This document shows positions 1-7,723 of a stretch of DNA of 15,959 bases, piece by piece; position 1 is the stretch's first letter, and each line of letters starts with the position of its first letter. A program made the translations under genes and the position numbers. The stretch spans positions 2,065 through 18,023 of the forward strand of contig NZOF01000192.1 in NCBI GenBank assembly GCA_002695185.1. Reading direction: 5' to 3'. Source of the DNA: Erythrobacter sp. GTDB taxonomy: Bacteria > Pseudomonadota > Alphaproteobacteria > Sphingomonadales > Sphingomonadaceae. The notes under the pieces are model-generated. The model saw nothing but the letters and a program-made list of their open reading frames with translations. It was not told the origin of the DNA and ran no database searches.

Positions 1-66
1 CCCGCCACGATACGCCGCCTTCTCAAACACCGTCACCCATTTCCCAGCATAGCTCGCTGAAAAGAG

Positions 67-219
67 ATGGCCCGGGAGCGGGAAGAATTCACGCCGCCGG
101 TGCGCATCCATCCCAGCGGGTCGCATCTGGTGATCTACCGGCGGGAAGGGCAGGGGGTCGAGATCATCCGTATCCTGCATACCCATCAAGACCTTATGGC
201 CTATCTGAACGACGGCTGA
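67..219 (+). pseudogene. C-terminal remnant of a RelE/ParE-family toxin
   Basis: From ATG 67 the frame encodes 50 residues with the typical C-terminal part of a RelE/ParE toxin: MAREREEFTPPVRIHPSGSH, then LVIYR, a VEIIRILH strand and a final HQDLMAYL. Full-length family members are about 90-100 residues, so the N-terminal helices are missing. In the same frame a TGA lies at 58-60, just upstream. The bases before it contain toxin-like pieces (for example RYAAF) only in another frame. The gene therefore looks broken by a stop and a frameshift, although the start of the window hides whether more lies upstream. No antitoxin gene is visible. It ends tail to tail with the decayed RND gene. A short functional ORF is possible but unlikely, because the catalytic fold would be incomplete. 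Confidence 0.6.
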
Positions 220-437
220 CCAGTTACAGTCCAGCCGCCTTGGTCAGGTTGACGCGGAACCTGTCGCGGCGGCGCTGGTAGCGGCGGGTCCTCGAGCCGG
301 CCGACATTGGCAAGCCCCCAGAGCCCACCGAACAGGCAGAACAGGATCGCCAGCCAGACGGCCACGGGGCGACGAATGGCGCCCCGCGCAATACTCATGC
401 GTGCTGCATCAACCGTGTCGGATGCCATGCCGGTCAT
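201..437 (-). pseudogene. RND efflux permease, N-terminal fragment only
   Basis: Residues 14-51 match the N-terminus of HAE1/AcrB-like RND permeases: MSIARGAIRRP, a first membrane helix (VAVWLAILFCLFGGLWGL), then NVGRLEDP. Intact permeases are about 1,000-1,050 residues with 12 membrane helices, whereas this frame stops after 78. Similarity ends abruptly after GRLEDP (about base 285), and the remaining 27 residues are proline-rich with no RND character. In the neighbouring frame bases 223-284 read as a basic tail ending RVNLTKAAGL and a TAA, which could be the end of an unrelated gene joined here by deletion. The fragment starts 45 bases after the end of the broken TetR gene, so the two probably once formed one operon. 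It is not expected to transport anything. Confidence 0.7.
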
Positions 438-482
438 TCTCCCGTTCCGCAGTTCGTTGGACGACGGCCAAAGCGCCCGCCG

Positions 483-900
483 TCAGAGGCCGACGACCGC
501 GAGACGACCAAGGTTTGCGTCCGTCGCCTCGGCCTCGATGCGCGCAAGATCGGCGTCCAGCGCGCGCCGCAGCGACCGCCAGTATCGACATCGACAGGTC
601 CGAATCCGCAGTGTCCAGGCCGTTCAGCGATGCCAGATGCCGGCGCAGCGTGCGGTGCTGCGCATCCTGCGGCAGGCCGGCCTCGAGCGCATCGTGTTCG
701 GCCAGCATCTCCTTCAAGAGCGCCGCCATGAGGCCGCGCTTCGTCGGGAAATTGTAGAGGACACCTCCCTTCGACAGCCCCGCTTCGCGGGCGACCGCCT
801 CGAAGGAGGTGTGCGCAACGCCCTCGCGCGCGGCAATCGCACGCGCCGCGGCAAGGATCCGCAGACTTGCATTCCGGCGCGCGCTTTTCTATTCCTGCAT
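483..900 (-). pseudogene. TetR-family repressor, broken by amber codon and frameshift
   Basis: The helix-turn-helix domain is clear on the minus strand: LRILAAARAIAAREGVAHTS, FEAVAREAGLSKGGVLYNFP, then TKRGLMAALLKEML. A good start codon (ATG 898-900) reads M-Q-E followed by TAG (889-891). No ATG, GTG or TTG occurs between that stop and the DNA-binding helices, so the domain cannot be translated from a normal start. Past about base 560 the TetR-like sequence continues in another frame (LRRALDADLARIEAEATDAN, then LGRLAVVGL) and ends at TGA 483-485, so there is also a frameshift, probably with a small deletion. Intact relatives would be about 190-200 residues. It lies divergently to the yhiI-rbbA-yhhJ operon and was probably its local repressor. 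A sequencing error at two separate sites is the alternative. Confidence 0.75.
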
Positions 901-908
901 CAAGACTG

Positions 909-924
909 TACCATCCGGTCGGTA
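909..924. promoter_or_regulatory. Candidate TetR-family operator palindrome
   Basis: The sequence TACCATCCGGTCGGTA is an inverted repeat with six of eight base pairs matched around a CCGG centre. Its CCGG and GGT core resembles operators of TetR-family repressors related to NemR. It sits between the dead tetR gene and the efflux operon. A weak plus-strand -10-like TATAGG (923-928) overlaps its right edge, so binding would block transcription of the operon. The match to a specific regulator is inferred. Confidence 0.45.
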
Positions 925-944
925 TAGGTGAGCGGCGAGACAGC

Positions 945-971
945 GTCGCCTCCACATGGGGTCAAGGCGAC
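945..971 (+). repeat. Inverted repeat in the leader of the efflux operon
   Basis: GTCGCCT (945-951) and AGGCGAC (965-971) form a perfect 7-base inverted repeat with a 13-base spacer, lying 47 bases before the first gene of the operon. It could form an RNA hairpin in the leader or be a second operator half-site pair. It has no T-run after it, so it is not a terminator. In GC-rich DNA a repeat of this size can occur by chance. Confidence 0.3.
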
Positions 972-1017
972 CTGGCAGATTCGTTGGAATGCCGGTTTCC
1001 GGTCGGGCGAGGGACTG

Positions 1018-2085
1018 ATGACACGCTTCAATTCCGTTCTTGTACTAATCGCGGGGCTGGCCCTTGTTGGGGCGGGGTTCTTCCTCTGGCGCGGCGACGG
1101 CACCGGGACGACCCCCGACGGATTTGCTCGTGGAAACGGGCGAATCGAGGCGGTGGAGATCGACGTGGCGGCCACGCGCCCGGGGCGGATTGCGCGCATC
1201 CAGGTGCGTGAGGGACAATTGGTCGCAGCCGGCGATCCGCTGGCTGAACTGGATGTCCGGCAGTTGCAGGCTGCGCGTCATCAGGCCGAGGCCGAGCGCC
1301 AGAGAGCCGAGATCGCGGTCGAGAATGCCAGGCTGCTGGTCGAACAGCGTGCGGCCGAGGTACGGGCCGCCGAGGCGGTTCTGGCTCAGCGAGAGTCGGC
1401 GGAGGTCGTGGCCCGACGCCAGTTGGAACGGTCAGAGGCGCTGACCGCTGGAAACGTCACGTCCGAGCGCGCCCTGGAACTTGATCGGTCGAACGCGCTC
1501 GGGGCCCAGGCGGCTGTCGCCTCGGCCGAGGCCGCCCTGGCGGCGGCGCGGGCCGGCGTGACCTCGGCCAAGGCCTCGGTGATCGGCGCCGAGGCGGCGG
1601 TCGCGGCAGCGACGGCCGCCGTCGAGGCGATCGACGTCCAGATCGAGGACAGCACCCTGACGGCACCGCGCGACGGCCGCGTGCAGTTCATCGTGGCGCG
1701 CGAGGGCGAGGTGGTCGGCGCGGGCGGCCGGATCGTCAACATGGTCGATCTGGGCGAGGTCTACATGACCTTCTTCCTGCCGACCGCGGCTGTCGGCCGG
1801 ATCGGGCTGGGCACCGAAGTGCGGCTCATCATGGACGCGGCCCCGGGCATCGTCGTGCCGGCCGAGGTGTACTTCGTCTCGGACGTGGCGCAGTTCACGC
1901 CCCGCACCGTCGAGACCGAGGTCGAGCGCGATAAGCTGATGTTCCGCGTCCGCGCCCGCATCGCGCCGGAACTGCTGGCGAAATATGCCGACTACACCAA
2001 GACCGGCCTGCCCGGGGTCACCTGGGTCCGGCTCGACCCCGCTGCCCCCTGGCCTGCTGAGGCCGACGGGCGCGTCCTCGAATGA
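1018..2085 (+). CDS. yhiI: HlyD/YhiI-type membrane fusion protein of an ABC exporter
   Basis: This 355-residue periplasmic adaptor links an inner-membrane ABC exporter to an outer-membrane channel. Residues 7-24 form one N-terminal membrane anchor. Residues 36-78 ([20 protein letters not shown]) and about 210-240 ([21 protein letters not shown]) are the two halves of the biotinyl-lipoyl-like domain. Between them lies an Ala/Glu/Arg-rich coiled-coil hairpin, about residues 80-205. The later part ([35 protein letters not shown]) matches E. coli YhiI, which is the same length. ATG 1018 was chosen because it follows a GAGG at 1008-1012 and puts the membrane anchor at the N-terminus; an in-frame GTG at 928 would add 30 residues overlapping the operator. 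The stop codon overlaps the start of the rbbA-like gene in ATGA. No outer-membrane partner gene lies nearby. Confidence 0.9.
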   Translation: MTRFNSVLVLIAGLALVGAGFFLWRGDGTGTTPDGFARGNGRIEAVEIDVAATRPGRIARIQVREGQLVAAGDPLAELDVRQLQAARHQAEAERQRAEIAVENARLLVEQRAAEVRAAEAVLAQRESAEVVARRQLERSEALTAGNVTSERALELDRSNALGAQAAVASAEAALAAARAGVTSAKASVIGAEAAVAAATAAVEAIDVQIEDSTLTAPRDGRVQFIVAREGEVVGAGGRIVNMVDLGEVYMTFFLPTAAVGRIGLGTEVRLIMDAAPGIVVPAEVYFVSDVAQFTPRTVETEVERDKLMFRVRARIAPELLAKYADYTKTGLPGVTWVRLDPAAPWPAEADGRVLE

Positions 2086-4814
2086 CGCCGACCGCCCCCG
2101 TCGTGCGGGCCGACGGCTTGTCGCTTCGCTACGGCCGGGTCACAGCACTTGATCGGGTGACGCTTGATCTTCCGGCAGGCTGCGTCGTCGGGCTGATCGG
2201 CCCGGACGGGGCGGGGAAGTCCAGCCTGCTTGCGCTGATTTCTGGGGCCCGCAAGCTTCAGGAAGGGCGGCTTGAGGTCTTGGAGGGCGACATGGCGCGC
2301 GCCCGCCACCGGGCGCGCATCTGCCCACGTATCGCCTACATGCCACAGGGTCTGGGGCGGAACCTCTACCCGACGCTTTCGGTGCGCGAGAACGTGGAGT
2401 TCTTCGGGCGCCTTTTCGGCGAAGGCCGGGCGGAACGGGACCGCCGGATCGCCGACCTGCTTCAAGCGACCGATCTCGACGCCTTCGCCAACCGCCCGGC
2501 GGCCAAGCTGTCGGGCGGCATGAAGCAGAAACTGGGCCTGTGCTGCGCGCTGATCCACGAACCCGACCTGCTGATCCTCGACGAGCCGACCACAGGCGTC
2601 GATCCGCTGTCGCGGCGGGAGTTCTGGGCGCTGATCGGCCGCATCCGTGCTGGTAGCCCCGGCATGAGCCTGATCGTGGCCAGCGCCTACATGGAGGAAG
2701 CTGCGAACTTCGATCACCTCGTGGCGATGGACGAAGGGCGGGTGTTGGCCACCGGCAGTCCCGCCGACCTGCTGGCCCAGACCGGCTCGGAGGATCTCGA
2801 CGCGGCCTTCATCGCGCTTCTGCCCGAGGAACGGCGCGCCCGCCATCATGAACTGGTCATCCCGCCGCGCAAGCGCGAAGCTGTGAACGGCCCTGTGATC
2901 GAGGCCGAGAATCTGACCGTCCGCTTCGGCGACTTCACCGCAGTTGACAACGTCAGCTTCCGCATTCAGCCGGGCGAGATCTTCGGCTTCCTCGGGTCGA
3001 ACGGCTGCGGCAAGACCACGACGATGAAGGTCCTGACCGGGCTTCTGGAACTGTCCGAGGGCAGCACGCGCCTCTATGGCCGCAAGATCGATGCCCGCGA
3101 CATGGAAACGCGCAAGCGCATCGGCTACATGACGCAGAGCTTCTCGCTCTATTCCGAACTGACGGTGCGGCAGAACCTCGACCTGCACGGGCGGCTGTTC
3201 GACATGGCCCCGGCCGAGATCGCCCCGCGCATCGCCGAACTGGCGCGGCGCTTCGATCTAGAGGACGTGCTGGACAGCCTGCCCGCAGCTCTTCCGCTAG
3301 GGGTCCGGCAGCGGCTGTCGTTGGCGGTTGCGCTGATCCATCAGCCCGAGATCCTGATCCTCGACGAGCCAACTTCGGGCGTCGATCCGGTGGCGCGCGA
3401 CCAGTTCTGGCAAGCGCTGGCTGACCTGTCGCGCAAGGACGGCGTGACGATCTTCCTGTCCACGCACTACATGTCGGAAGCCGCGCGCTGTGATCGCGTC
3501 TCGTTCATGCACGCCGGCCGTGTGCTGGTCTCGGGCGCGCCCGAAACAATCCGGCAGGAGGTCGGTGCGGCAACGCTGGACGATGCCTTTGTCCACCATC
3601 TTCGTCGGGCTGCGGATGACGGCGCAGCCCATCCACCCGCGACCATTGTTGCACAGCCGAACGGCCGAGAGACCCGACCGCCCGGGCGCTTCAGCCTGGC
3701 CCGACTGTTCGGCTTTTCCTGGCGCGAGGCGCTGGAGCTGCGCCGGGATCCAATCCGCCTAACGCTGGCCAGTGTCGGCAGCGTGATCCTCATGATCGTG
3801 CTGGGTTACGGCATCTCCATGGATGTTCAGAACCTGAAATTCGCGGTGCTCGACCTCGATCAGACTATTCTCAGCCAGTCCTATGTCAACGACCTTGCCG
3901 GATCGCGCTATTTCCACGAAGCGCCCCCTCTGACGGGCTACGACGATCTCGACGCGCGAATGCGCGCGGGCGAAATCAGCCTTGCACTTGAGATCCCGCC
4001 CGGCTTTGCCGCCGACCTCGCCCGGGACCGCCCGGTCGAGATCGGCGCTTGGTTCGACGGCGCGATGCCGATGCGAGCCGAGACGGTGCGCGGCTACGTC
4101 CAGGGGATGCATGTGCATTGGCTAACGGACCAGCTCCGCCAAGCCTACGGAGAGGACGCCGTGGCTGGCGACTATGCGCTGGAGGTGCGCTTTCGCTACA
4201 ATCCCGATGTGGAAAGCCTTGCCGCCATGGTCCCCGCGGTCATTCCGCTTCTGCTCATGCTGATCCCGGCCATGCTGGCCGTGCTGTCCGTCTCGCGCGA
4301 GAAGGAGACGGGCTCCATCGTCAACCTCTATGTCACGCCTGCCCGGCGGCTCGAGTTCCTGCTGGGCAAGCAGGTGCCCTATGTCGCCCTCGGCTTCGTC
4401 AACTACCTGCTGCTGCTGGCGCTGGCAGTCCTGGTCTTCGGCGTACCGGTCAAGGGCAGCCTTCTGGCGCTGTCTGCCGGTGCGCTGGTCTATGTCGTGC
4501 TGGCGACCGGGCTCGGGCTGCTGATTTCCGCCTTCACCCGCAGCCAGGTGGCGGCGCTGTTCTTCACTGCGCTCGCGACGCTTATCCCGGCGACGCAATA
4601 TGGCGGCATTATCGACCCGGTGTCGTCGCTGGAAGGCATGGGCCGGGTGATTGGCGAGGTCTTCCCGACCAGCCATTTCGTCACGATTTCACGCGGCACC
4701 TTCGCCAAGGCGCTCGGCTTAGGCGATCTAGGGGGATCCTTCTTGCCGATGCTTGCCCTGGTGCCGGTGGTGGTGGCGCTCGGCGCGGTGTTCGTTCGCA
4801 AGCAGGAGAAATAG
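2082..4814 (+). CDS. rbbA: RbbA-type ABC transporter: two ATPase domains fused to an ABC-2 permease
   Basis: At 910 residues this nearly equals E. coli RbbA and shares its layout. ATPase domain 1 has Walker [10 protein letters not shown] (40-48), signature LSGGMKQ (143-149) and Walker B LLILDE (E168). Its switch position reads ASAYMEEA, with A202 where His is usual. ATPase domain 2 has Walker [10 protein letters not shown] (305-313), an altered signature LPLGVRQ (404-410), Walker B E429 and switch H462. A linker to about residue 540 leads to the permease part: one helix at about 560-580, a large periplasmic segment ([20 protein letters not shown] onward), then five helices after about 715. 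These ATPase deviations are typical of the family. RbbA was named for ribosome association in E. coli, but the fused membrane domain and the adaptor beside it favour export. The substrate is unknown. It overlaps the adaptor gene by 4 bases. Confidence 0.92.
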   Translation: MTPTAPVVRADGLSLRYGRVTALDRVTLDLPAGCVVGLIGPDGAGKSSLLALISGARKLQEGRLEVLEGDMARARHRARICPRIAYMPQGLGRNLYPTLSVRENVEFFGRLFGEGRAERDRRIADLLQATDLDAFANRPAAKLSGGMKQKLGLCCALIHEPDLLILDEPTTGVDPLSRREFWALIGRIRAGSPGMSLIVASAYMEEAANFDHLVAMDEGRVLATGSPADLLAQTGSEDLDAAFIALLPEERRARHHELVIPPRKREAVNGPVIEAENLTVRFGDFTAVDNVSFRIQPGEIFGFLGSNGCGKTTTMKVLTGLLELSEGSTRLYGRKIDARDMETRKRIGYMTQSFSLYSELTVRQNLDLHGRLFDMAPAEIAPRIAELARRFDLEDVLDSLPAALPLGVRQRLSLAVALIHQPEILILDEPTSGVDPVARDQFWQALADLSRKDGVTIFLSTHYMSEAARCDRVSFMHAGRVLVSGAPETIRQEVGAATLDDAFVHHLRRAADDGAAHPPATIVAQPNGRETRPPGRFSLARLFGFSWREALELRRDPIRLTLASVGSVILMIVLGYGISMDVQNLKFAVLDLDQTILSQSYVNDLAGSRYFHEAPPLTGYDDLDARMRAGEISLALEIPPGFAADLARDRPVEIGAWFDGAMPMRAETVRGYVQGMHVHWLTDQLRQAYGEDAVAGDYALEVRFRYNPDVESLAAMVPAVIPLLLMLIPAMLAVLSVSREKETGSIVNLYVTPARRLEFLLGKQVPYVALGFVNYLLLLALAVLVFGVPVKGSLLALSAGALVYVVLATGLGLLISAFTRSQVAALFFTALATLIPATQYGGIIDPVSSLEGMGRVIGEVFPTSHFVTISRGTFAKALGLGDLGGSFLPMLALVPVVVALGAVFVRKQEK

Positions 4815-4817
4815 GGG

Positions 4818-5930
4818 TTGCGACCAAGACATGTGATACATCTTGCCGTGAAAGAATTGCGCGGCCTGTTGCACGACCCGCTTCTCATGGTTTTGGTGGT
4901 CTACGCGTTCACGCTAGACATATACACCCACGCCACCGCCATGCCCGAGACGCTGAACCGCGCCACCATCGGCATCGTGGACGAGGATGCCTCGCCGCTC
5001 ACGCGCCGCATGGCAGATGCCTTCCTCGCACCCTATTTCGTGCCGCCGGCGCAGATTGGCCTGGCCGAGATGGATGCGCGGATGGATGCCGGGATCGACA
5101 CGTTCTCGCTGGTGATCCCCCCCGATTTCCAGCGCGACCTGCTGGCGGGCGACCGGCCGGAGCTGCAACTGAACGTCGATGCCACACGGGTCAGCCAGGC
5201 CTTCACCGGCGCCGGCTATATCCAGGCGATCGTCGATCAGGAAATTACCGGTTGGGCCGCCCGCGATGCCGCTGCGGCTGCGCCTCCGGTCGATCTGGCT
5301 GTGCGGGCGCGGTTCAACCCGGCGCTGGACCCCGGCTGGTTCGGCGCCCTTACAGCGGTGATCAGTGCCGTCACCATGCTTTCGATCATCCTGTCGGGCG
5401 CAGCCCTGATCCGCGAACGCGAACACGGCACGGTCGAACACCTGCTGGTGATGCCTGTCACGCCGGCCGAGATCATGACAAGCAAGGTTCTCAGCATGGG
5501 CGCGGTGGTGCTTGTGGCAACCGGGCTGTCGCTGAACTTCATGGTCCAGGGGGTGCTGGAGGTGCCGATAGCCGGCTCGGTCACCCTGTTTCTTGTCGGG
5601 GTGGCGCTGCATCTTTTCGCCACCACCTCTCTGGGTATCCTGCTGGCCACGATCTCCGGCTCGATGCCGCAATTTGCCATGCTGCTGTTGCTAGTCCTCT
5701 TGCCGCTGGAAATCCTGTCGGGCGGCATGACCCCGCGCGAATCCATGCCCGAGGCGGTGCAGTACGCAATGCTCGCGGCGCCCAACACGCATTTTATCGC
5801 CCTTTCGCAGTCGGTCCTGTTCCGCGGCGCGGGGCTTTCGGTGGTCTGGCCGCAACTTCTGGCACTGGCGCTGATCGGCACCGCTATGTTTTCCATTGCA
5901 CTGCGTCGGTTCCACGGGCTCCTGAGGTGA
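4818..5930 (+). CDS. yhhJ: YhhJ-type ABC-2 permease
   Basis: This 370-residue inner-membrane permease partners the RbbA-type protein. It has one N-terminal helix (about 20-37), a long periplasmic domain (MDARMDAGIDTFSLVIPPDF, LNVDATRVSQAFTGAGYIQ) and a C-terminal block of about five helices starting near residue 175. The ABC-2 coupling segment ALIREREHGTVEHLLVMPVT is present. Sequence and length agree closely with E. coli YhhJ, including FATTS, LLPLEILSGGMTPRESMPE and THFIALSQ. TTG 4818 is the likely start: it gives the family N-terminus (HLAVKELRGLLHDP), and AGGAGA lies 8 bases upstream. It begins only 3 bases after the rbbA-like stop, so co-translation is likely. The stop shares bases with the start of the patatin-like gene (GTGA). 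Confidence 0.92.
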   Translation: MRPRHVIHLAVKELRGLLHDPLLMVLVVYAFTLDIYTHATAMPETLNRATIGIVDEDASPLTRRMADAFLAPYFVPPAQIGLAEMDARMDAGIDTFSLVIPPDFQRDLLAGDRPELQLNVDATRVSQAFTGAGYIQAIVDQEITGWAARDAAAAAPPVDLAVRARFNPALDPGWFGALTAVISAVTMLSIILSGAALIREREHGTVEHLLVMPVTPAEIMTSKVLSMGAVVLVATGLSLNFMVQGVLEVPIAGSVTLFLVGVALHLFATTSLGILLATISGSMPQFAMLLLLVLLPLEILSGGMTPRESMPEAVQYAMLAAPNTHFIALSQSVLFRGAGLSVVWPQLLALALIGTAMFSIALRRFHGLLR

Positions 5931-7123
5931 CCGAAAGGCGGCAGGGCATACCGACAAGGCGGGCGACGCTCGCACTGATGGGAGCTGCGGCGGTAAGCGC
6001 CTGCGGTGTAGAACCGCGCATCCCATACCGCCCGGATGACAGGGCCGCGACACCGTTGCTGGGTGCACCCTATCGCATCCGCACGGACGCGGCGATAGAG
6101 GACTATCCACCGGACCTGGGCCCGAGGTTTCGCGAGAACGGACGGTCGCATTACCTGGCCATTTCCGGGGGTGGCGCAAACGGTGCCTTTGGCGCGGGTG
6201 TCCTGGCGGGCTGGACCGCTTCCGGAACGCGACCGACCTTCTCGGTCATAAGCGGCGTCAGCACCGGGGCGCTGATCGCACCGCTCGCGTTTCTGGGCCC
6301 CGAACATGATGTTACGCTGCGCAATCTCTATACCGGCGGCGTTGCCGAGGGCATCGGCGGCAAGCCCTCGCTGCTGGGGTTGCTTACGCGGGGTGCGCTT
6401 GTCGATCCCCAGCCGCTGCGCCAACTGGTCGAATTTTTCGTCTCACCCTCGCTGCTGCGTGGAGTCGCGCAAGAACATGCCCGAGGCCGACGCCTCTTCG
6501 TATTCACGACCGATCTGGACGCCCAGCTCGGGGTGATCTGGAACATGGGTGCGATTGCGGGCAGCGGCGATCCGGGCGCTCTGTCCTTGTTTGAGGACGT
6601 CCTGATGGCCTCGGCCGCGATCCCGGGTGCATTTCCGCCGATCCGTATTCGCGGGCAGACCGCTGACGGCCGCACCTTCGAGGAACTGCACGGAGACGGT
6701 GCCGTCGTGTCGAACGTCTTCACATTGCCCGAGACTGTGCTGTTCTCGTTCCAGGGACAGCGCGCGGTCGGGGCGGCGCTGACCGACATCCACATGCTGA
6801 TGAATGTCAATCTCGAACCGGAATTCAACGTCGTGGCGGTGCGACCGAGCGCGATCACCGCCCGCTCGGTTTCGACGTTGCTGAAGTACCAAATGCTGCG
6901 CCAGGTCAACGCGACCCATGACTTTGCACACGCTGCCGGAATCGGCTTCCATGTCACCTCTATTGACATGGTCGCGCCCGACGATGTCGACACCCTCGAG
7001 TTCAATACCGCCTATATGCGCGCCCTCTATGCCGAAGGTTTCCGGCGGGCACGCGCTGGGTCGGCGTGGTCAGCGGCTCTGCCACCTCTGGAAGGGGGTG
7101 AAGCGATCGTGAGCGCGGGTTAG
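5927..7123 (+). CDS. Patatin-like phospholipase lipoprotein
   Basis: This 398-residue predicted lipoprotein should hydrolyse acyl esters of phospholipids or related lipids. The N-terminus TRRATLALMGAAAVSAC is a signal peptide with lipobox VSAC (Cys26), so the protein is probably anchored on the periplasmic side of a membrane. The patatin catalytic set is complete: oxyanion loop GGGANGAFG (81-89), nucleophile elbow GVSTG (Ser112), and the dyad Asp in DGA (Asp257). The family block ASAAIPGAFPP (229-239) is also intact. The start is GTG 5927, overlapping the yhhJ stop as GTGA. No other in-frame start lies close by, and this one gives a well-formed signal peptide. Because it is the fourth cistron of an ABC exporter operon, it may process an exported lipid or remodel the membrane near the pump. 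That role is inferred and the substrate is unknown. Confidence 0.88.
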   Translation: MTERRQGIPTRRATLALMGAAAVSACGVEPRIPYRPDDRAATPLLGAPYRIRTDAAIEDYPPDLGPRFRENGRSHYLAISGGGANGAFGAGVLAGWTASGTRPTFSVISGVSTGALIAPLAFLGPEHDVTLRNLYTGGVAEGIGGKPSLLGLLTRGALVDPQPLRQLVEFFVSPSLLRGVAQEHARGRRLFVFTTDLDAQLGVIWNMGAIAGSGDPGALSLFEDVLMASAAIPGAFPPIRIRGQTADGRTFEELHGDGAVVSNVFTLPETVLFSFQGQRAVGAALTDIHMLMNVNLEPEFNVVAVRPSAITARSVSTLLKYQMLRQVNATHDFAHAAGIGFHVTSIDMVAPDDVDTLEFNTAYMRALYAEGFRRARAGSAWSAALPPLEGGEAIVSAG

Positions 7124-7167
7124 GACCGCCAGATGACGCACAAGCCGTAGCGGCGGCACCATCCTTT

Positions 7168-7626
7168 TCACGCCTTCCCAAGAAGTTCCGAATCCTCGAC
7201 AACCTTCTGCGCCAGAAGCAGGCTGCACCCTAGACTGTCACTTAGTTCGGCCGCGATCGAGCGGCTCAACCAGCGCGTCCAGAAACCGTGCCGGTGGTGT
7301 CCGACAACGACAAGATCCGCCTCGGTCTCAACGGATACCCTGGTGATGGTTGCGACGGGATCGCCGAACTCGATCCGGACCTGCGGCGAAAGCCCCATCC
7401 CCGTCAGCCGCTGGCGGCCCTCCTCCAGGATTGCGTCCAGATCGGCCTTCTGCTGGCCCAGGGCAACGGTATCGGCCCCGATCGCGTAGACATTGCCCGA
7501 GGCTGTCTCGACCACCGCCAGAAGAGTCACGGCAGCGCCCGTGATCTGCGCAAGGCGCGCGCCCTCGCGTAGCGCCAATCGCCCTTCGCGAGAGCCATCA
7601 TAGCAGAGCAGGATTCTGGAATACAC
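7168..7626 (-). CDS. Universal stress protein (UspA family)
   Basis: The 152-residue product is a single UspA domain: the first strand MYSRILLCYDGS carries the conserved Asp10, followed by a long helix (ALREGARLAQITGA) and the strand AVTLLAVVE. The C-terminal nucleotide loop reads VVVGHHRHG (106-114) and then SRSIAAEL. It is a variant of the G-2x-G-9x-G-S/T motif, so ATP binding is plausible but not certain. Such cytoplasmic proteins rise under stress and act as dimers. It is transcribed away from the marR-emrAB operon and shares its control region, where a good minus-strand promoter ends about 40 bases before the ATG. It converges on the patatin-like gene, 44 bases apart, with no clear terminator between them. 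Confidence 0.9.
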   Translation of the reverse strand: MYSRILLCYDGSREGRLALREGARLAQITGAAVTLLAVVETASGNVYAIGADTVALGQQKADLDAILEEGRQRLTGMGLSPQVRIEFGDPVATITRVSVETEADLVVVGHHRHGFWTRWLSRSIAAELSDSLGCSLLLAQKVVEDSELLGKA

Positions 7627-7651
7627 GGCTTGGCCTCCGGGCTCGAATTTA

Positions 7652-7663
7652 GTCTTGCAAGAC
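7652..7663. promoter_or_regulatory. Candidate MarR operator, left copy (perfect palindrome)
   Basis: GTCTTGCAAGAC is a perfect 12-base palindrome. It lies just downstream of the predicted start of usp transcription and just upstream of the predicted marR -35 box. MarR-family dimers bind palindromes of this kind, and such sites commonly lie in front of their own gene, so this is the likely operator. Binding has not been shown. Confidence 0.55.
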
Positions 7664-7665
7664 GG

Positions 7666-7695
7666 TTGCTTGCATACTAATTAGCTTCCTATCTT
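7666..7695 (+). promoter_or_regulatory. Weak predicted promoter of marR-emrAB
   Basis: TTGCTT (7666-7671) and TATCTT (7690-7695) are 18 bases apart, with three and four of six consensus matches. The start would fall near 7702, leaving a leader of about 22 bases before ATG 7724. It is bracketed by the two palindromes, as expected for an autoregulated MarR operon. Confidence 0.35.
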
Positions 7696-7702
7696 TTTGC
7701 AA
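7674..7702 (-). promoter_or_regulatory. Predicted promoter of the universal stress gene
   Basis: On the minus strand, TTGCAA (7697-7702) and TAGTAT (7674-7679) are separated by exactly 17 bases, giving four of six matches at each box to the sigma-70 consensus. Transcription would start near 7667, about 40 bases before the ATG. The -35 box lies inside the right-hand palindrome, and the left-hand palindrome covers the first transcribed bases. Confidence 0.5.
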
Positions 7703-7705
7703 GAC
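7694..7705. promoter_or_regulatory. Candidate MarR operator, right copy
   Basis: TTTTTGCAAGAC agrees with the left palindrome at 10 of 12 positions and lies 42 bases to the right, start to start, about four DNA turns on the same face. It covers the predicted usp -35 box and the end of the marR -10 box, so one dimer here could block both promoters. Confidence 0.5.
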
Positions 7706-7723
7706 AACCAGAAGCAAGAGCTG

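Noticed and set aside
928..1017. GTG start at 928 for the HlyD-type adaptor
   Set aside because: It would overlap the predicted -10 and operator and put 30 polar residues before the membrane anchor. ATG 1018 has a GAGG upstream.
4049..5926. Long open frame that overlaps the rbbA-like and yhhJ-like genes and runs into the patatin gene
   Set aside because: It is the patatin frame extended upstream through GC-rich coding DNA. The composition is Arg/Gly/Cys-rich with no domain, and the two overlapping permease genes match known families.
7126..7156. Possible terminator after the patatin gene
   Set aside because: Only a 5-base stem (CCGCC/GGCGG) with a loop of about 21 bases, and a short T-run some distance away. 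It is too weak to call.
7697..7723. TTG start at 7697 for the MarR regulator
   Set aside because: It lies within the palindrome and before the predicted transcript start. ATG 7724 gives a normal MarR N-terminus.
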